Origin: Cyanobium sp. FGCU52 | GTDB lineage: Bacteria > Cyanobacteriota > Cyanobacteriia > PCC-6307 > Cyanobiaceae | Length of the DNA: 46,047 bases | Reading direction: 5' to 3' | NCBI GenBank assembly: GCA_024958715.1 | Contig: JANWUS010000086.1 | Span: 1-46,047 of the forward strand | Shown: positions 34,186-41,593 of the stretch, in pieces | How the letters are laid out: each line of letters opens with the position of its first letter | Numbering within the stretch: position 1 is the stretch's first letter | Program-made: the position numbers and the translations under genes | The notes under the pieces: model-generated | The model's database searches: none | What the model was told of the DNA's origin: nothing | What the model saw: the letters and a program-made list of their open reading frames with translations, nothing else

Positions 34186-34863
34186 ATGGGTAACGCCTGC
34201 CCCCCGGCCCACAGCCTCCGGTACACCGATGCCCTCCACTGGGCCGCCGAGCTGCACCGCCATCAGTGGCGCAAGGGCAAGCCCGTGCCCTACATCGCCC
34301 ATCTGATCGCCGTCAGCGCCCTGGTGTGGGAGGACGACGGCACGGAGAACCAGGCGATCGCCGGCCTGCTGCACGATGCGATCGAGGACGCCGGCCAGAG
34401 CCATGGCTCGATCGCCGAGCGCTACGGCAGCGAGGTGGCCGACATCGTGCAGGCCTGCACCGACACCAAAGGCCCCGTGCCCCCCGGCGGCAAGAAGGAA
34501 CCCTGGATCGTCCGCAAGACCAGCTATCTGCAGGAGTTGGCCGACAAACCAGCGGCGGCCTTTCGGGTCACGGCGGCCGACAAGGCCCACAACGCCCGCG
34601 ACATGGTGGCCGACAGCCGCGTCGATCCCAACGTGTGGGCGAAGTTCCGGGCCGGCCTCGACGGCAGCGCCTGGTATCTCTGGAGCCTGCACCGTCAGCT
34701 CGCCGAGCTGCAGCCCGCCAGCCGCTCGGTGGCCCTGCTGGGTGAATCGGTGGCTGAGATTCTCAGCAGTTCGGCGCTGCTGGCCCGGGTGCCCGCGGGG
34801 CAGAGCCCGGAGGAATGGGTGGCGGGCTACCTGGAGCGCACGGACACCCATCCGCGGGGCTGA
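34186..34863 (+). CDS. Stand-alone HD-domain hydrolase (RelA/SpoT hydrolase-like)
   Basis: A 225-residue HD phosphohydrolase. Metal-site motifs match the (p)ppGpp hydrolase domain: HQWRKGKPVPYIAHLIAV (first His), GLLHDAIEDAG (HD plus ED), and AADKAHNARDM (Asp). There is no synthetase, TGS or ACT domain. The N-terminal half is in the order of small alarmone hydrolases (SAH/MESH1-like), with a longer C-terminus (LWSLHRQLAELQP). Hydrolysis of ppGpp or another nucleotide is inference. Confidence 0.85.
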   Translation: MGNACPPAHSLRYTDALHWAAELHRHQWRKGKPVPYIAHLIAVSALVWEDDGTENQAIAGLLHDAIEDAGQSHGSIAERYGSEVADIVQACTDTKGPVPPGGKKEPWIVRKTSYLQELADKPAAAFRVTAADKAHNARDMVADSRVDPNVWAKFRAGLDGSAWYLWSLHRQLAELQPASRSVALLGESVAEILSSSALLARVPAGQSPEEWVAGYLERTDTHPRG

Positions 34864-34868
34864 ACAAG

Positions 34869-35047
34869 GCATAACCGCTGATCGCCGTCTCCGGGAACAC
34901 GGCGAACTGCACACCCTGGGCGGCCACCTTCACCGGTCGGCTCCCCTCCTTGGGCCTCGCGGCTGCAGGGCCCACCGGATGCCCGGCGATGCCACCGGCG
35001 GTGCTGCCGATCAGGAGGGCCAGGGCACCGGCAGCCCGACGAGGCAT
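34869..35047 (-). pseudogene. Possible relic of a secreted nitrilase-family enzyme
   Basis: The minus strand shows a signal-like start (AAGALALLIGSTAGGIAG), then KVAAQ fused directly to GVQFAVFPETAISGYALFSP. The latter is the nitrilase motif around the catalytic Glu (xxFPExxxxGY). In nitrilases these two elements are separated by ~35 residues, so a segment is missing. After ~60 residues the similarity stops and the frame runs into the convergent HD gene. Enzyme activity is impossible without the Lys and Cys. Assignment is tentative because the piece is short. Confidence 0.4.
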
Positions 35048-35055
35048 CGAGCCGC

Positions 35056-35367
35056 TCAGGGTGCGTTGGCGCGCATCGTCTCGAGTGCCGCTTCGCATTG
35101 CGCTCGGGTTTCATACACGAGGGTCTCACTGCGACCGGGCGCCTTGCAGCTGTGGTGCGAGGAGGGGAGGCCGAAGGCGTTGCCCGAGGGCTCGAACCGG
35201 CAGGCCTGGAAGCGCTCGGCTTCCCTCCGGCTGATGGGCCGGCAGCTTGCGGTGTCCGGCTTCAGCCAGTCGAACCCGTAGCCGCCCAGCACGGGGAACG
35301 GCTGGGCCCGGGACGGGGCGGCACCGAGCAGAAGGAGCGCCGCCAGAACGGGGATCCGGATGGTCAT
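35056..35367 (-). CDS. Small secreted protein with cysteines
   Basis: A 103-residue precursor. The signal peptide is MTIRIPVLAALLLLGAAPSRA. The mature ~82 residues contain four Cys (SCRP, QACRFEP, HSCKAP, AQCEAA), suitable for two disulfides. The end of the protein (VYETRAQCEAALETM) resembles the tail of short periplasmic proteins common in picocyanobacteria. Family not recognised. It lies 8 bases upstream of the nitrilase relic on the same strand. Confidence 0.65.
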   Translation of the reverse strand: MTIRIPVLAALLLLGAAPSRAQPFPVLGGYGFDWLKPDTASCRPISRREAERFQACRFEPSGNAFGLPSSHHSCKAPGRSETLVYETRAQCEAALETMRANAP

Positions 35368-35506
35368 GGCGTGAGGCGAAGCCCCAGAGGAACGATCGCA
35401 TGGCCTGGCGTGGTGCGCCTCCTCTGACACGACCATCCGGCACCGGTGGTGGTGGGTGGGAAAGCCTCACAATCGACTGGAACGATCAAGAGGATGGGCT
35501 GGATTC

Positions 35507-36355
35507 ATGGAGCTGCGGATCGGATGCACCCTGCAGCTCCGCTGTGAGCAGGAGACGCCGATCCTGGCGCTGGTTCATCCCCACGTCAGCCGTCGCCATG
35601 ACCTGGTCGGTGCCGAGATGCTGGCGTTGAACCCCGATCGTGCCGTCGAGGTTCTGATGGACCAGGCCGGCAACCGCTGGTGTCGTTTCCTGGCCTCCCC
35701 CGGCACCACCACCATGCACTACGGCGCCACGATCCATGACGATGGCCTGACGGATCCCGTGGTTCCGCACGCGGTGGAATGCCCGCTCACGGCCCTGCCG
35801 ATCGACGCGTACCGCTACCTCAATCCCAGCCGCTACTGCGACACCGACCGATTGGCGGAACTGGCCTGGCGTGAGTTCGCCGCGGTGCCGGCGGGCTGGG
35901 CAAGGGTGCAGGCGGTGTGCGACTGGGTGCACCAACGCCTGCGTTTCGACTACGGCGCTGCCCGCTCCGACAAGACCGCCCATGAAGCGATGGAGGAGCA
36001 GGCCGGCGTCTGCCGGGACTTTGCCCATCTGGCGATCAGCCTCTGCCGCTGCCTCAACATTCCTGCCCGCTACTGCACCGGCTATCTCGGCTACACCGGC
36101 ATCCCCCAGGGAGAAGCCCCGGTGGATTTCTCCGCCTGGTTCGAAGCGTTTCTCGGTGATCGCTGGTACGTGTTCGATGCGCGCCACAACATTCCCCGCA
36201 GCGGTCGGGTGCTGATCGCCCGGGGCCGTGATGCTGCCGACGTTCCCTTCCTGCGCTCCTTCGGTCCCCACGAACTCCTGGGCTTCGAGGTGGTGACCGA
36301 GGCCCGGAAGGATCCATCGGAGCCCCAGAAGTCACCGGAGCCTTCCACGCCCTGA
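35507..36355 (+). CDS. Transglutaminase-like cysteine peptidase family protein
   Basis: A ~282-residue protein. The N-terminal beta region (LRIGCTLQLRCEQETPILAL) matches the N-domain of bacterial transglutaminase-like proteins. The catalytic Cys is in EEQAGVCRDFAHLAISLCR. The second motif reads PVDFSAWFEAFLGDRWYVFD and the third DARHNIPRSGRVLIARGRDA. In most transglutaminase folds His precedes Ala-Trp in the second motif; here Ser stands at that place, although I am not certain this is unusual for the subfamily. Substrate unknown. It ends 25 bases before potA on the same strand. Confidence 0.82.
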   Translation: MELRIGCTLQLRCEQETPILALVHPHVSRRHDLVGAEMLALNPDRAVEVLMDQAGNRWCRFLASPGTTTMHYGATIHDDGLTDPVVPHAVECPLTALPIDAYRYLNPSRYCDTDRLAELAWREFAAVPAGWARVQAVCDWVHQRLRFDYGAARSDKTAHEAMEEQAGVCRDFAHLAISLCRCLNIPARYCTGYLGYTGIPQGEAPVDFSAWFEAFLGDRWYVFDARHNIPRSGRVLIARGRDAADVPFLRSFGPHELLGFEVVTEARKDPSEPQKSPEPSTP

Positions 36356-36380
36356 CGGACACAGAGAGCAGTCAGCTTTC

Positions 36381-37493
36381 GTGAACGGCACCCTCCCGGC
36401 CGCGCGTCCGTGGGGCAACCTGCTGCGCAGACCTTCCAGACCTTCCCTGGCCGCCGTTCCTCCCGCATCCTCCGCGCCGTCATCGCCGGTGATCCCTGCG
36501 GACTTCGGGGTGATCGAACTGGAAGGTGTCCAGCGCCGCTTCGCCGGCACAGCGGCGGTGGATGGGATCGATCTGGCGATGGCGCCGGGGGAGTTCTTCT
36601 CCCTGCTGGGACCATCGGGATGCGGCAAAACCACCACCCTGCGGCTGATCGCTGGGTTCGACAGACCCGATGCCGGTGCGATCCGGCTTCTGGGGCAGGA
36701 CGTGACCGACGTGCCGCCCCATCGGCGCAGGGTGAACACGGTGTTCCAGCACTACGCCCTGTTCCCTCACCTGAGTGTCTGGGACAACGTGGCCTTCGGC
36801 CCGCGCAACCGTCGCCTGCCGGAGCCTGAGGTGAGGCGGCGGGTGGGCGAGGCGCTGGAGCGGGTGCGGCTGGGGGAGCTGGCCCGGCGGCGACCGTCCC
36901 AGCTCTCGGGAGGCCAGCAGCAACGGGTGGCGCTGGCGCGGGCCCTGGTGAACGAACCCGCGGCCCTGCTTCTCGACGAGCCCCTGGCGGCCCTTGACGC
37001 CGGTCTTCGCCGCACGATGCAACAGGAACTGAAGCGGATCCAGCGGGAGGCAGGGATCGCCTTCCTGCTGGTGACCCACGATCAGGACGAGGCCCTGGCC
37101 CTCAGCGACCGGCTGGCCGTGATGCAGTCCGGGCGCATCGCCCAGTACGGCAGCCCGCGGGAGGTCTACGACCGACCGGTGAACGAGTGGGTGGCCGGCT
37201 TCCTCGGCCGCGCCAATCTGCTCGCGGATCCGTTGGGAGGGGGGCGGACGATGCTGCGACCGGAACAGCTGACCCTGCGGGGCGAGGCCCCGCACGCGGA
37301 GCAGGCGGGGCGGCGGGCCCGGGTGGTAGCGGTCACCTTCCAGGGCGCCACACTGCAGGTGGTGCTGCGCGACGGGGACGGCCAGGAGCTGGTGGCCAGG
37401 ATCGGGCGCCAGGATCCTGCGGCCGGGGTGCGGATCGGCGAGGTGCTCTGGGTGGTGTGGCCGGTCCAGGCCGGCCATCACTGGTCCTCCTGA
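36381..37493 (+). CDS. potA: Polyamine-type ABC transporter ATP-binding protein
   Basis: A 370-residue ATPase. Walker A is LLGPSGCGKTTTLR, the Q-loop NTVFQHYALFPHL, the signature LSGGQQQRVALARAL, Walker B ALLLDEPLAALD, and the switch His in LLVTHDQDEAL. The C-terminal regulatory TOBE-like part begins near MLRPEQLTLRG. The start is GTG; the first ~40 residues are not conserved, so the true start may be further in. It energises uptake through PotB/PotC (inner membrane) of a polyamine such as spermidine or putrescine; substrate assigned by family. Confidence 0.92.
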   Translation: MNGTLPAARPWGNLLRRPSRPSLAAVPPASSAPSSPVIPADFGVIELEGVQRRFAGTAAVDGIDLAMAPGEFFSLLGPSGCGKTTTLRLIAGFDRPDAGAIRLLGQDVTDVPPHRRRVNTVFQHYALFPHLSVWDNVAFGPRNRRLPEPEVRRRVGEALERVRLGELARRRPSQLSGGQQQRVALARALVNEPAALLLDEPLAALDAGLRRTMQQELKRIQREAGIAFLLVTHDQDEALALSDRLAVMQSGRIAQYGSPREVYDRPVNEWVAGFLGRANLLADPLGGGRTMLRPEQLTLRGEAPHAEQAGRRARVVAVTFQGATLQVVLRDGDGQELVARIGRQDPAAGVRIGEVLWVVWPVQAGHHWSS

Positions 37494-37538
37494 TCGCCCG
37501 GTTCCTCCCACGCCTCACCCCATCACCTCCCGCCGCCG

Positions 37539-38723
37539 ATGCCCCGTCAAGCCCAGCCCGTTCCAGCTCCCCTGTCCAGGGAAGAGCCACTCCCGTCGCT
37601 GGGGCGCCGGCGCTTCCTGCGGCAGGCCGTGCTGGCCGGCGGTGCGGCGGCCCTTGGTCCCGCCTTGCTGGCTGCGTGCCGATCGGGCGGAGGGGACCGG
37701 AAGCGGCGACTGGTGATCTCCAACTGGCCGCTCTACATCGATCCCACCAAAGACGGGGTTCCCGGCACGGTGGATCGCTTTCGGAAGCAGACCGGCATCG
37801 AGGTGAGCTACAGCGAGGACCAGAACGATTCGGTGGCATTCTTCGCCAAGATCCAGCCCGTTCTGGCCGCCGGCCGGCCCATCGTCCAGGACCTGTTCGT
37901 CACGCCGTACTGGCTCGCCGAGCGACTGATCCGCCTCGGCTGGGCCGATCCGCTGCCTCTGGATGGGGTGGCCAACGCCTCGCGCCTGATTCCCTCCCTG
38001 CGCAAGCCCTCCTGGGATCCCAGCGGACGCTTCACCCTTCCCTGGCAATCGGGGATCACCGGCATCGCCTACAACATCGAAGCCACCGGCCGCCCCCTCA
38101 CCTCCGTCGATGACCTGTTCGATCCCCGGCTCAAGGGGAAGGTGGGATTCCTCACGGAGATGCGGGACACCATGGGGATGCTGATGCTCGCCGACGGCAA
38201 GGACATCACACGCCCCAGCTATGCGGCGGCCGAGCCCAGCTTCGCGCGGCTGGAGCAGGCGAAGAAGGACGGGCAGATCCGGGCCTTCACCGGCAACGAC
38301 TATCAGGACGATCTGCTGGCGGGCAACTTCGCCGCCTGCGTGGCCTGGTCGGGCGATGTGGCCCAGTTGGCGCTGGAGCAGCCGAAGCTGCGGTTCCTGG
38401 TGCCGCCCACCGGCACCACCCTCTGGGCCGACGTGATGGTCATGCCGAAGGGCGCACCGCACCGGCAGGAGGCCGCCGAGTGGCTGAAATTCGTCTACGA
38501 CCCCGCCACTGCCGCGCGGATCGCCGCGGCGGTGAAGTACATCAGCCCGGTAGCGGGTGTGCAGGAGGTGCTCGCCCGCACACCCGCCACCGCTGCGCTG
38601 GCGCGCAACCCGCTGATGTTCCCGGATCGGGAGATGGAAGCGCGCCTGAGGGTGTTCGGTCCGCTCGCATCGGGGGAGGAGGCCCGTTTCGATGAACGTT
38701 TCGCGTCGATCACCGAGGGCTGA
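37539..38723 (+). CDS. potD: Polyamine-type ABC transporter substrate-binding lipoprotein
   Basis: A 394-residue protein. The N-terminus has a twin-arginine-like motif (LGRRRFLRQAVLAGG) and a lipobox (LLAAC), so it is exported, probably folded, and lipid-anchored. The mature part is of the PotD type: NWPLYIDPTKDGVPGTVDRF, VSYSEDQNDSVAFFAKIQP, WQSGITGIAYNI, FDPRLKGKVGFLTEM and AVKYISPVAGVQEVL. It binds the ligand in the periplasm and delivers it to PotB/PotC. Its last 32 bases overlap potB. Substrate not certain. Confidence 0.92.
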   Translation: MPRQAQPVPAPLSREEPLPSLGRRRFLRQAVLAGGAAALGPALLAACRSGGGDRKRRLVISNWPLYIDPTKDGVPGTVDRFRKQTGIEVSYSEDQNDSVAFFAKIQPVLAAGRPIVQDLFVTPYWLAERLIRLGWADPLPLDGVANASRLIPSLRKPSWDPSGRFTLPWQSGITGIAYNIEATGRPLTSVDDLFDPRLKGKVGFLTEMRDTMGMLMLADGKDITRPSYAAAEPSFARLEQAKKDGQIRAFTGNDYQDDLLAGNFAACVAWSGDVAQLALEQPKLRFLVPPTGTTLWADVMVMPKGAPHRQEAAEWLKFVYDPATAARIAAAVKYISPVAGVQEVLARTPATAALARNPLMFPDREMEARLRVFGPLASGEEARFDERFASITEG

Positions 38724-39588
38724 AGCCCGGCCCCCCCTTCACCGGCAGGCCTGGCTCCCCTGGCTTCTGCTGACGCCGGGGCTGATCTGGCTGCTGCTGT
38801 GGTTCGTGCTGCCGTTGGCCCAGCTGCTGCCGGTCTCCCTCTCCGAGAACGCGGATCGCTTCCGCATGACCCTGGTGTTCCGGGGCCGCATCGCCAACTA
38901 CGCGGAGGTGATGACCCAGTACGCCCCGGTGCTGGCACGGTCACTCGCGTACGCCGCTGCCTCCACAGCCCTGGCGGCGCTGATCGCCTATCCCCTGGCC
39001 TGGGTGATCCGCTTCCGCGGGGGCCGTTGGAAAGGCCTGCTGCTCGCCCTGGTGGTGCTGCCGTTCTTCACCTCTTCCATGGTGCGGGCAATCGCCTGGA
39101 CCACCCTGCTCGGGGACGACGGACCGCTGCTGAGCACCCTGCGGGCCCTGGGACTGCCGCCGGGAACCAGGCTGCTGAACACGGCCGTCGCTGTGGTGGG
39201 CGGCCTCACCTACAACGCCCTGCCGTTCATGGTGCTGCCGATCACCCTCAGCCTGGAGCGCATCCCCACCGAACTCCTGGATGCGGCGCGGGATCTGCAG
39301 GCCGGCCCCTGGATCGTGTTCCGCAGGGTGGTGCTGCCGCTCAGCGCTCCAGGTCTTGCCGCCGGGATCGTGCTCAGCCTGATCCCGGCCGCCGGCGATG
39401 TGGTGAACGCCCAGTTCCTGGGGGGCCCGAACAACCGGATGATCGGCAACGTGGTCCAGAGCCTGATCCTGGTGCAGCGCCAGCTGCCCCGGGGAGCCGC
39501 CCTCGCCCTGGTGCTGATGGCGCTGATGACGGCCACCGTGTTGGTCCATGTGCGCCGCCATGGCAGCAGCGATCTGACCCTTTCATGA
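38692..39588 (+). CDS. potB: Polyamine-type ABC transporter permease PotB
   Basis: A 298-residue inner-membrane permease with about six helices (PWLLLTPGLIWLLLWFVLPL, LAYAAASTALAALIAYPLAW, GLLLALVVLPFFTSSMVRAI and others). The ATPase-coupling EAA loop is ELLDAARDLQAGPWIVFRRV. SENADRFRMTLVFR lies in the first periplasmic region. It overlaps potD at its start and potC at its end (ATGA), so the three are tightly coupled. Confidence 0.93.
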   Translation: MNVSRRSPRAEARPPLHRQAWLPWLLLTPGLIWLLLWFVLPLAQLLPVSLSENADRFRMTLVFRGRIANYAEVMTQYAPVLARSLAYAAASTALAALIAYPLAWVIRFRGGRWKGLLLALVVLPFFTSSMVRAIAWTTLLGDDGPLLSTLRALGLPPGTRLLNTAVAVVGGLTYNALPFMVLPITLSLERIPTELLDAARDLQAGPWIVFRRVVLPLSAPGLAAGIVLSLIPAAGDVVNAQFLGGPNNRMIGNVVQSLILVQRQLPRGAALALVLMALMTATVLVHVRRHGSSDLTLS

Positions 39589-40358
39589 GGATGGGAAACG
39601 CACTGCTGATGGGAGTGGCGGCCCTGGCGTATGGGGTGCTGTTCGCACCGATCGTCGTGATCGTGGTCTTCGGGTTCAATGCACCCCTTGGGCGCTTCAA
39701 CCTGATCTGGCAGGGCTTCACCCTGGAGAACTGGCTGCATCCGCTGCGGGATGCGGCCCTGAGCCAGGCCTTCGCCACCAGCCTGGGACTGGCACTGTCG
39801 GCCAGCGCCATCGCCACGGTGCTGGGCGGCCTGATGGCTCTGGCCCTCACCCGCCACCGGCTGCGCGCACGCAGCTGGATCGAGATGCTGCTCGTGCTGC
39901 CCCTCACCAGCCCGGAGGTGGTGCTGGCCACCTCCCTGCTGAACCTGTTCGTGCAGACGAATCTGCCGCGGGGATTCGGCACCCTGCTCATCGCCCACAG
40001 CCTGTTCTGCCTGAGTTATGCGGCCCTCACGCTCAAGGCGCGACTGGTGGAGATGGACGGGAGCCTGGAGGAGGCGGCGATGGACCTGGGGGCCAGGCCC
40101 CTGCAGGCCTTTCGGCTGGTCACCCTGCCGCTGATCGCGCCGGGCCTGCTGGCGGCCTTCCTGCTGTCCTTCTCGCTTTCCCTCGACGACTACATCATCT
40201 CCCTGTTCACCGCCGGCGAAACGGTGACGCTGCCGCTCTACATCGCCGGAGCGTTCCAACGGGAGATAAGCCCCCAGATCCACGTGCTGGCCACGATGGT
40301 GCTGATGGCAAGTGTGGCCCTGCTGGGCCTCAGCGTGCGCAGCGGCCGTTCCGCTTGA
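39585..40358 (+). CDS. potC: Polyamine-type ABC transporter permease PotC
   Basis: A 257-residue permease. Conserved parts: the first helix LFAPIVVIVVFGFN, VLPLTSPEVVLATSLLNLF, the EAA loop SLEEAAMDLGARPLQAFRLV, and SFSLSLDDYIISLF near the end, a typical PotC stretch. Its stop codon overlaps the -35 box of the MerR-type promoter of the following gene, so that gene is controlled on its own. No hairpin terminator separates them. Confidence 0.93.
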   Translation: MRMGNALLMGVAALAYGVLFAPIVVIVVFGFNAPLGRFNLIWQGFTLENWLHPLRDAALSQAFATSLGLALSASAIATVLGGLMALALTRHRLRARSWIEMLLVLPLTSPEVVLATSLLNLFVQTNLPRGFGTLLIAHSLFCLSYAALTLKARLVEMDGSLEEAAMDLGARPLQAFRLVTLPLIAPGLLAAFLLSFSLSLDDYIISLFTAGETVTLPLYIAGAFQREISPQIHVLATMVLMASVALLGLSVRSGRSA

Positions 40359-40386
40359 CTCTCCCCCCAAGGGGAGCCCCTACCTT
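40355..40386 (+). promoter_or_regulatory. MerR-type promoter of the DUF305 gene
   Basis: The -35 TTGACT (40355-40360) and -10 TACCTT (40381-40386) are separated by 20 bases. That over-long spacer is the hallmark of metal-responsive MerR promoters. Inside lies the dyad CTCCCC-ccaa-GGGGAG (arms 40361-40366 and 40371-40376). A merR-family gene lies just beyond the target gene. Confidence 0.75.
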
Positions 40387-40408
40387 GAACCCGCTCCTCA
40401 CCAGCCCC

Positions 40409-41134
40409 ATGCGCAAGGCCCCCGTCCTCCTGGCCGCTGCCGGCCTGGGCGCACTCCTGCTGCTGCCAGCCGCCCGGGCCCAGACGGATCACGACCACCA
40501 TCACCACCACGGCGCTCCCGCCCCCTCGTCAGCACCGGAAGGTGCGGCGCCCGCAGCTCCGCAGGACCATGCCCACGGCGCCCATGACGTAGGCCCGGCC
40601 GGCGCCACCTACGACCTGCGCTTCATCGACGCGATGGTGCAGCACCACACCGGGGCCCTGCGGATGAGCGAATTCGTCTTCGGCATCGGCGAACCCGGGC
40701 TCGGGGCCCTGGCCCGCACCATCTGGCGCGATCAGGCCCAGGAGATCCGGGCCATGGGGCTGTGGCGCAAGGCCTGGTACCCCCAGGCTCCCGTGTATCC
40801 GGTGGCATTGGGCCCGGGCGGGAACCCGGACCGCCTCGCCGGTCTCACCCGCATGAGCCAGGAGCAGATCGAGGCGATGCGCATGATGGGCAGCCCGCCG
40901 ACCCGGGAGAACCGGGTCACCTGGTTTCTGGAGGGCATGCTCGAGCATCACGGCGGCGCCCTGCTGATGGCGCATGACGCCCTGGCCAAGAGCAGCAATC
41001 CCACAATCCGCCGCTTCGCCCGTGAGGTGATCCGCGCCCAGCGCGCCGAGATCATCGAACTGCGACGCATGCTGGCCAGGGAAGGACTGCGCAAGCCGGC
41101 CTACTTCCGCTTCGACCCCCTGTTCGCCCTCTGA
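40409..41134 (+). CDS. Secreted DUF305 protein with a His-rich segment
   Basis: A ~241-residue exported protein. The signal peptide is LLAAAGLGALLLLPAARA. A metal-binding-looking tract (DHDHHHHHG) follows, then a Pro/Ala linker. Two DUF305 ferritin-like halves come next: FIDAMVQHHTGALRMSEFVF and GMLEHHGGALLMAHDALAKS with IRRFAREVIRAQRAEIIEL. DUF305 proteins often accompany copper or other metal resistance genes. The MerR-type promoter and the adjacent MerR gene support metal-induced expression. Start chosen at 40409, about 20 bases after the -10. Confidence 0.88.
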   Translation: MRKAPVLLAAAGLGALLLLPAARAQTDHDHHHHHGAPAPSSAPEGAAPAAPQDHAHGAHDVGPAGATYDLRFIDAMVQHHTGALRMSEFVFGIGEPGLGALARTIWRDQAQEIRAMGLWRKAWYPQAPVYPVALGPGGNPDRLAGLTRMSQEQIEAMRMMGSPPTRENRVTWFLEGMLEHHGGALLMAHDALAKSSNPTIRRFAREVIRAQRAEIIELRRMLAREGLRKPAYFRFDPLFAL

Positions 41135-41149
41135 AGCCGCCGCAGGCGG

Positions 41150-41539
41150 TCAGATCCTGAGATTCGGGCAGATCTCCTCCCCCTGCCGCATCGGTTCGCT
41201 CTGCCAGTCCCGCAGGGTGGCCTGAAGCTCATCCCGCAGGGCCTGCAACTCCCGCAGGCGGGTATCGATACGGCTGATCTGATCGAGCAGCTGGCGCTGG
41301 ATGTCGGCACAGGGCAGCCGGCCGCGGTCATGCACCGCGAGGCACTCGCGGATCTCCTCGAGGCTCAGTCCCAGGGTCTTGAGACGGACGATGAACTCCA
41401 GTCGCCGCATGCTCTCCTCGGCGAACAGGCGGTAGCCACCAGGGCTGCGGGCCACGGCGGGCAGCAGCCCCTGGTCCTCATAGAAGCGCAGCGTCTTGAC
41501 CGTGAGCCCACTGCGGGCGGCGAGCTCGCCGATCTTCAT
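41150..41539 (-). CDS. MerR-family metal-responsive regulator
   Basis: A ~129-residue regulator. The HTH and wing (MKIGELAARSGLTVKTLRFY, then RSPGGYRLFAEESMRRLEFI) are classical MerR, followed by LKTLGLSLEEIRECLAVHD, a dimerisation helix (LDQISRIDTRLRELQALRDE) and a short C-terminus. Cysteines at 66, 77 (RLPCADI) and 124 (EEICPNL) match positions used by ZntR/CadR/PbrR-type sensors for soft metals; the exact metal is unknown. Start chosen at the family-typical MKIGEL; an ATG 12 codons upstream is possible. It is convergent with the DUF305 gene, whose promoter is its likely target. Confidence 0.88.
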   Translation of the reverse strand: MKIGELAARSGLTVKTLRFYEDQGLLPAVARSPGGYRLFAEESMRRLEFIVRLKTLGLSLEEIRECLAVHDRGRLPCADIQRQLLDQISRIDTRLRELQALRDELQATLRDWQSEPMRQGEEICPNLRI

Positions 41540-41577
41540 GGCCGAAGCCACCGGTGCCGGGCCCAACGGAGCCATCC

Positions 41578-41593
41578 CTCCAGTTTTATGGAG
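41578..41593 (-). promoter_or_regulatory. Probable operator upstream of the merR gene
   Basis: A dyad CTCCA-gtttta-TGGAG lies ~40 bases before the regulator's start, in the only A/T-rich patch of the region. It has the look of a MerR site, and its arms start like those of the DUF305 promoter (CTCC). It overlaps the stop codon of the upstream hydrolase gene. Core promoter boxes are not clear. Confidence 0.45.

Noticed and set aside
38799-39584. A long N-terminal extension of potC
   Set aside because: It is an out-of-phase reading through potB; the ATGA overlap at 39585 and the family-typical N-terminus define the start.
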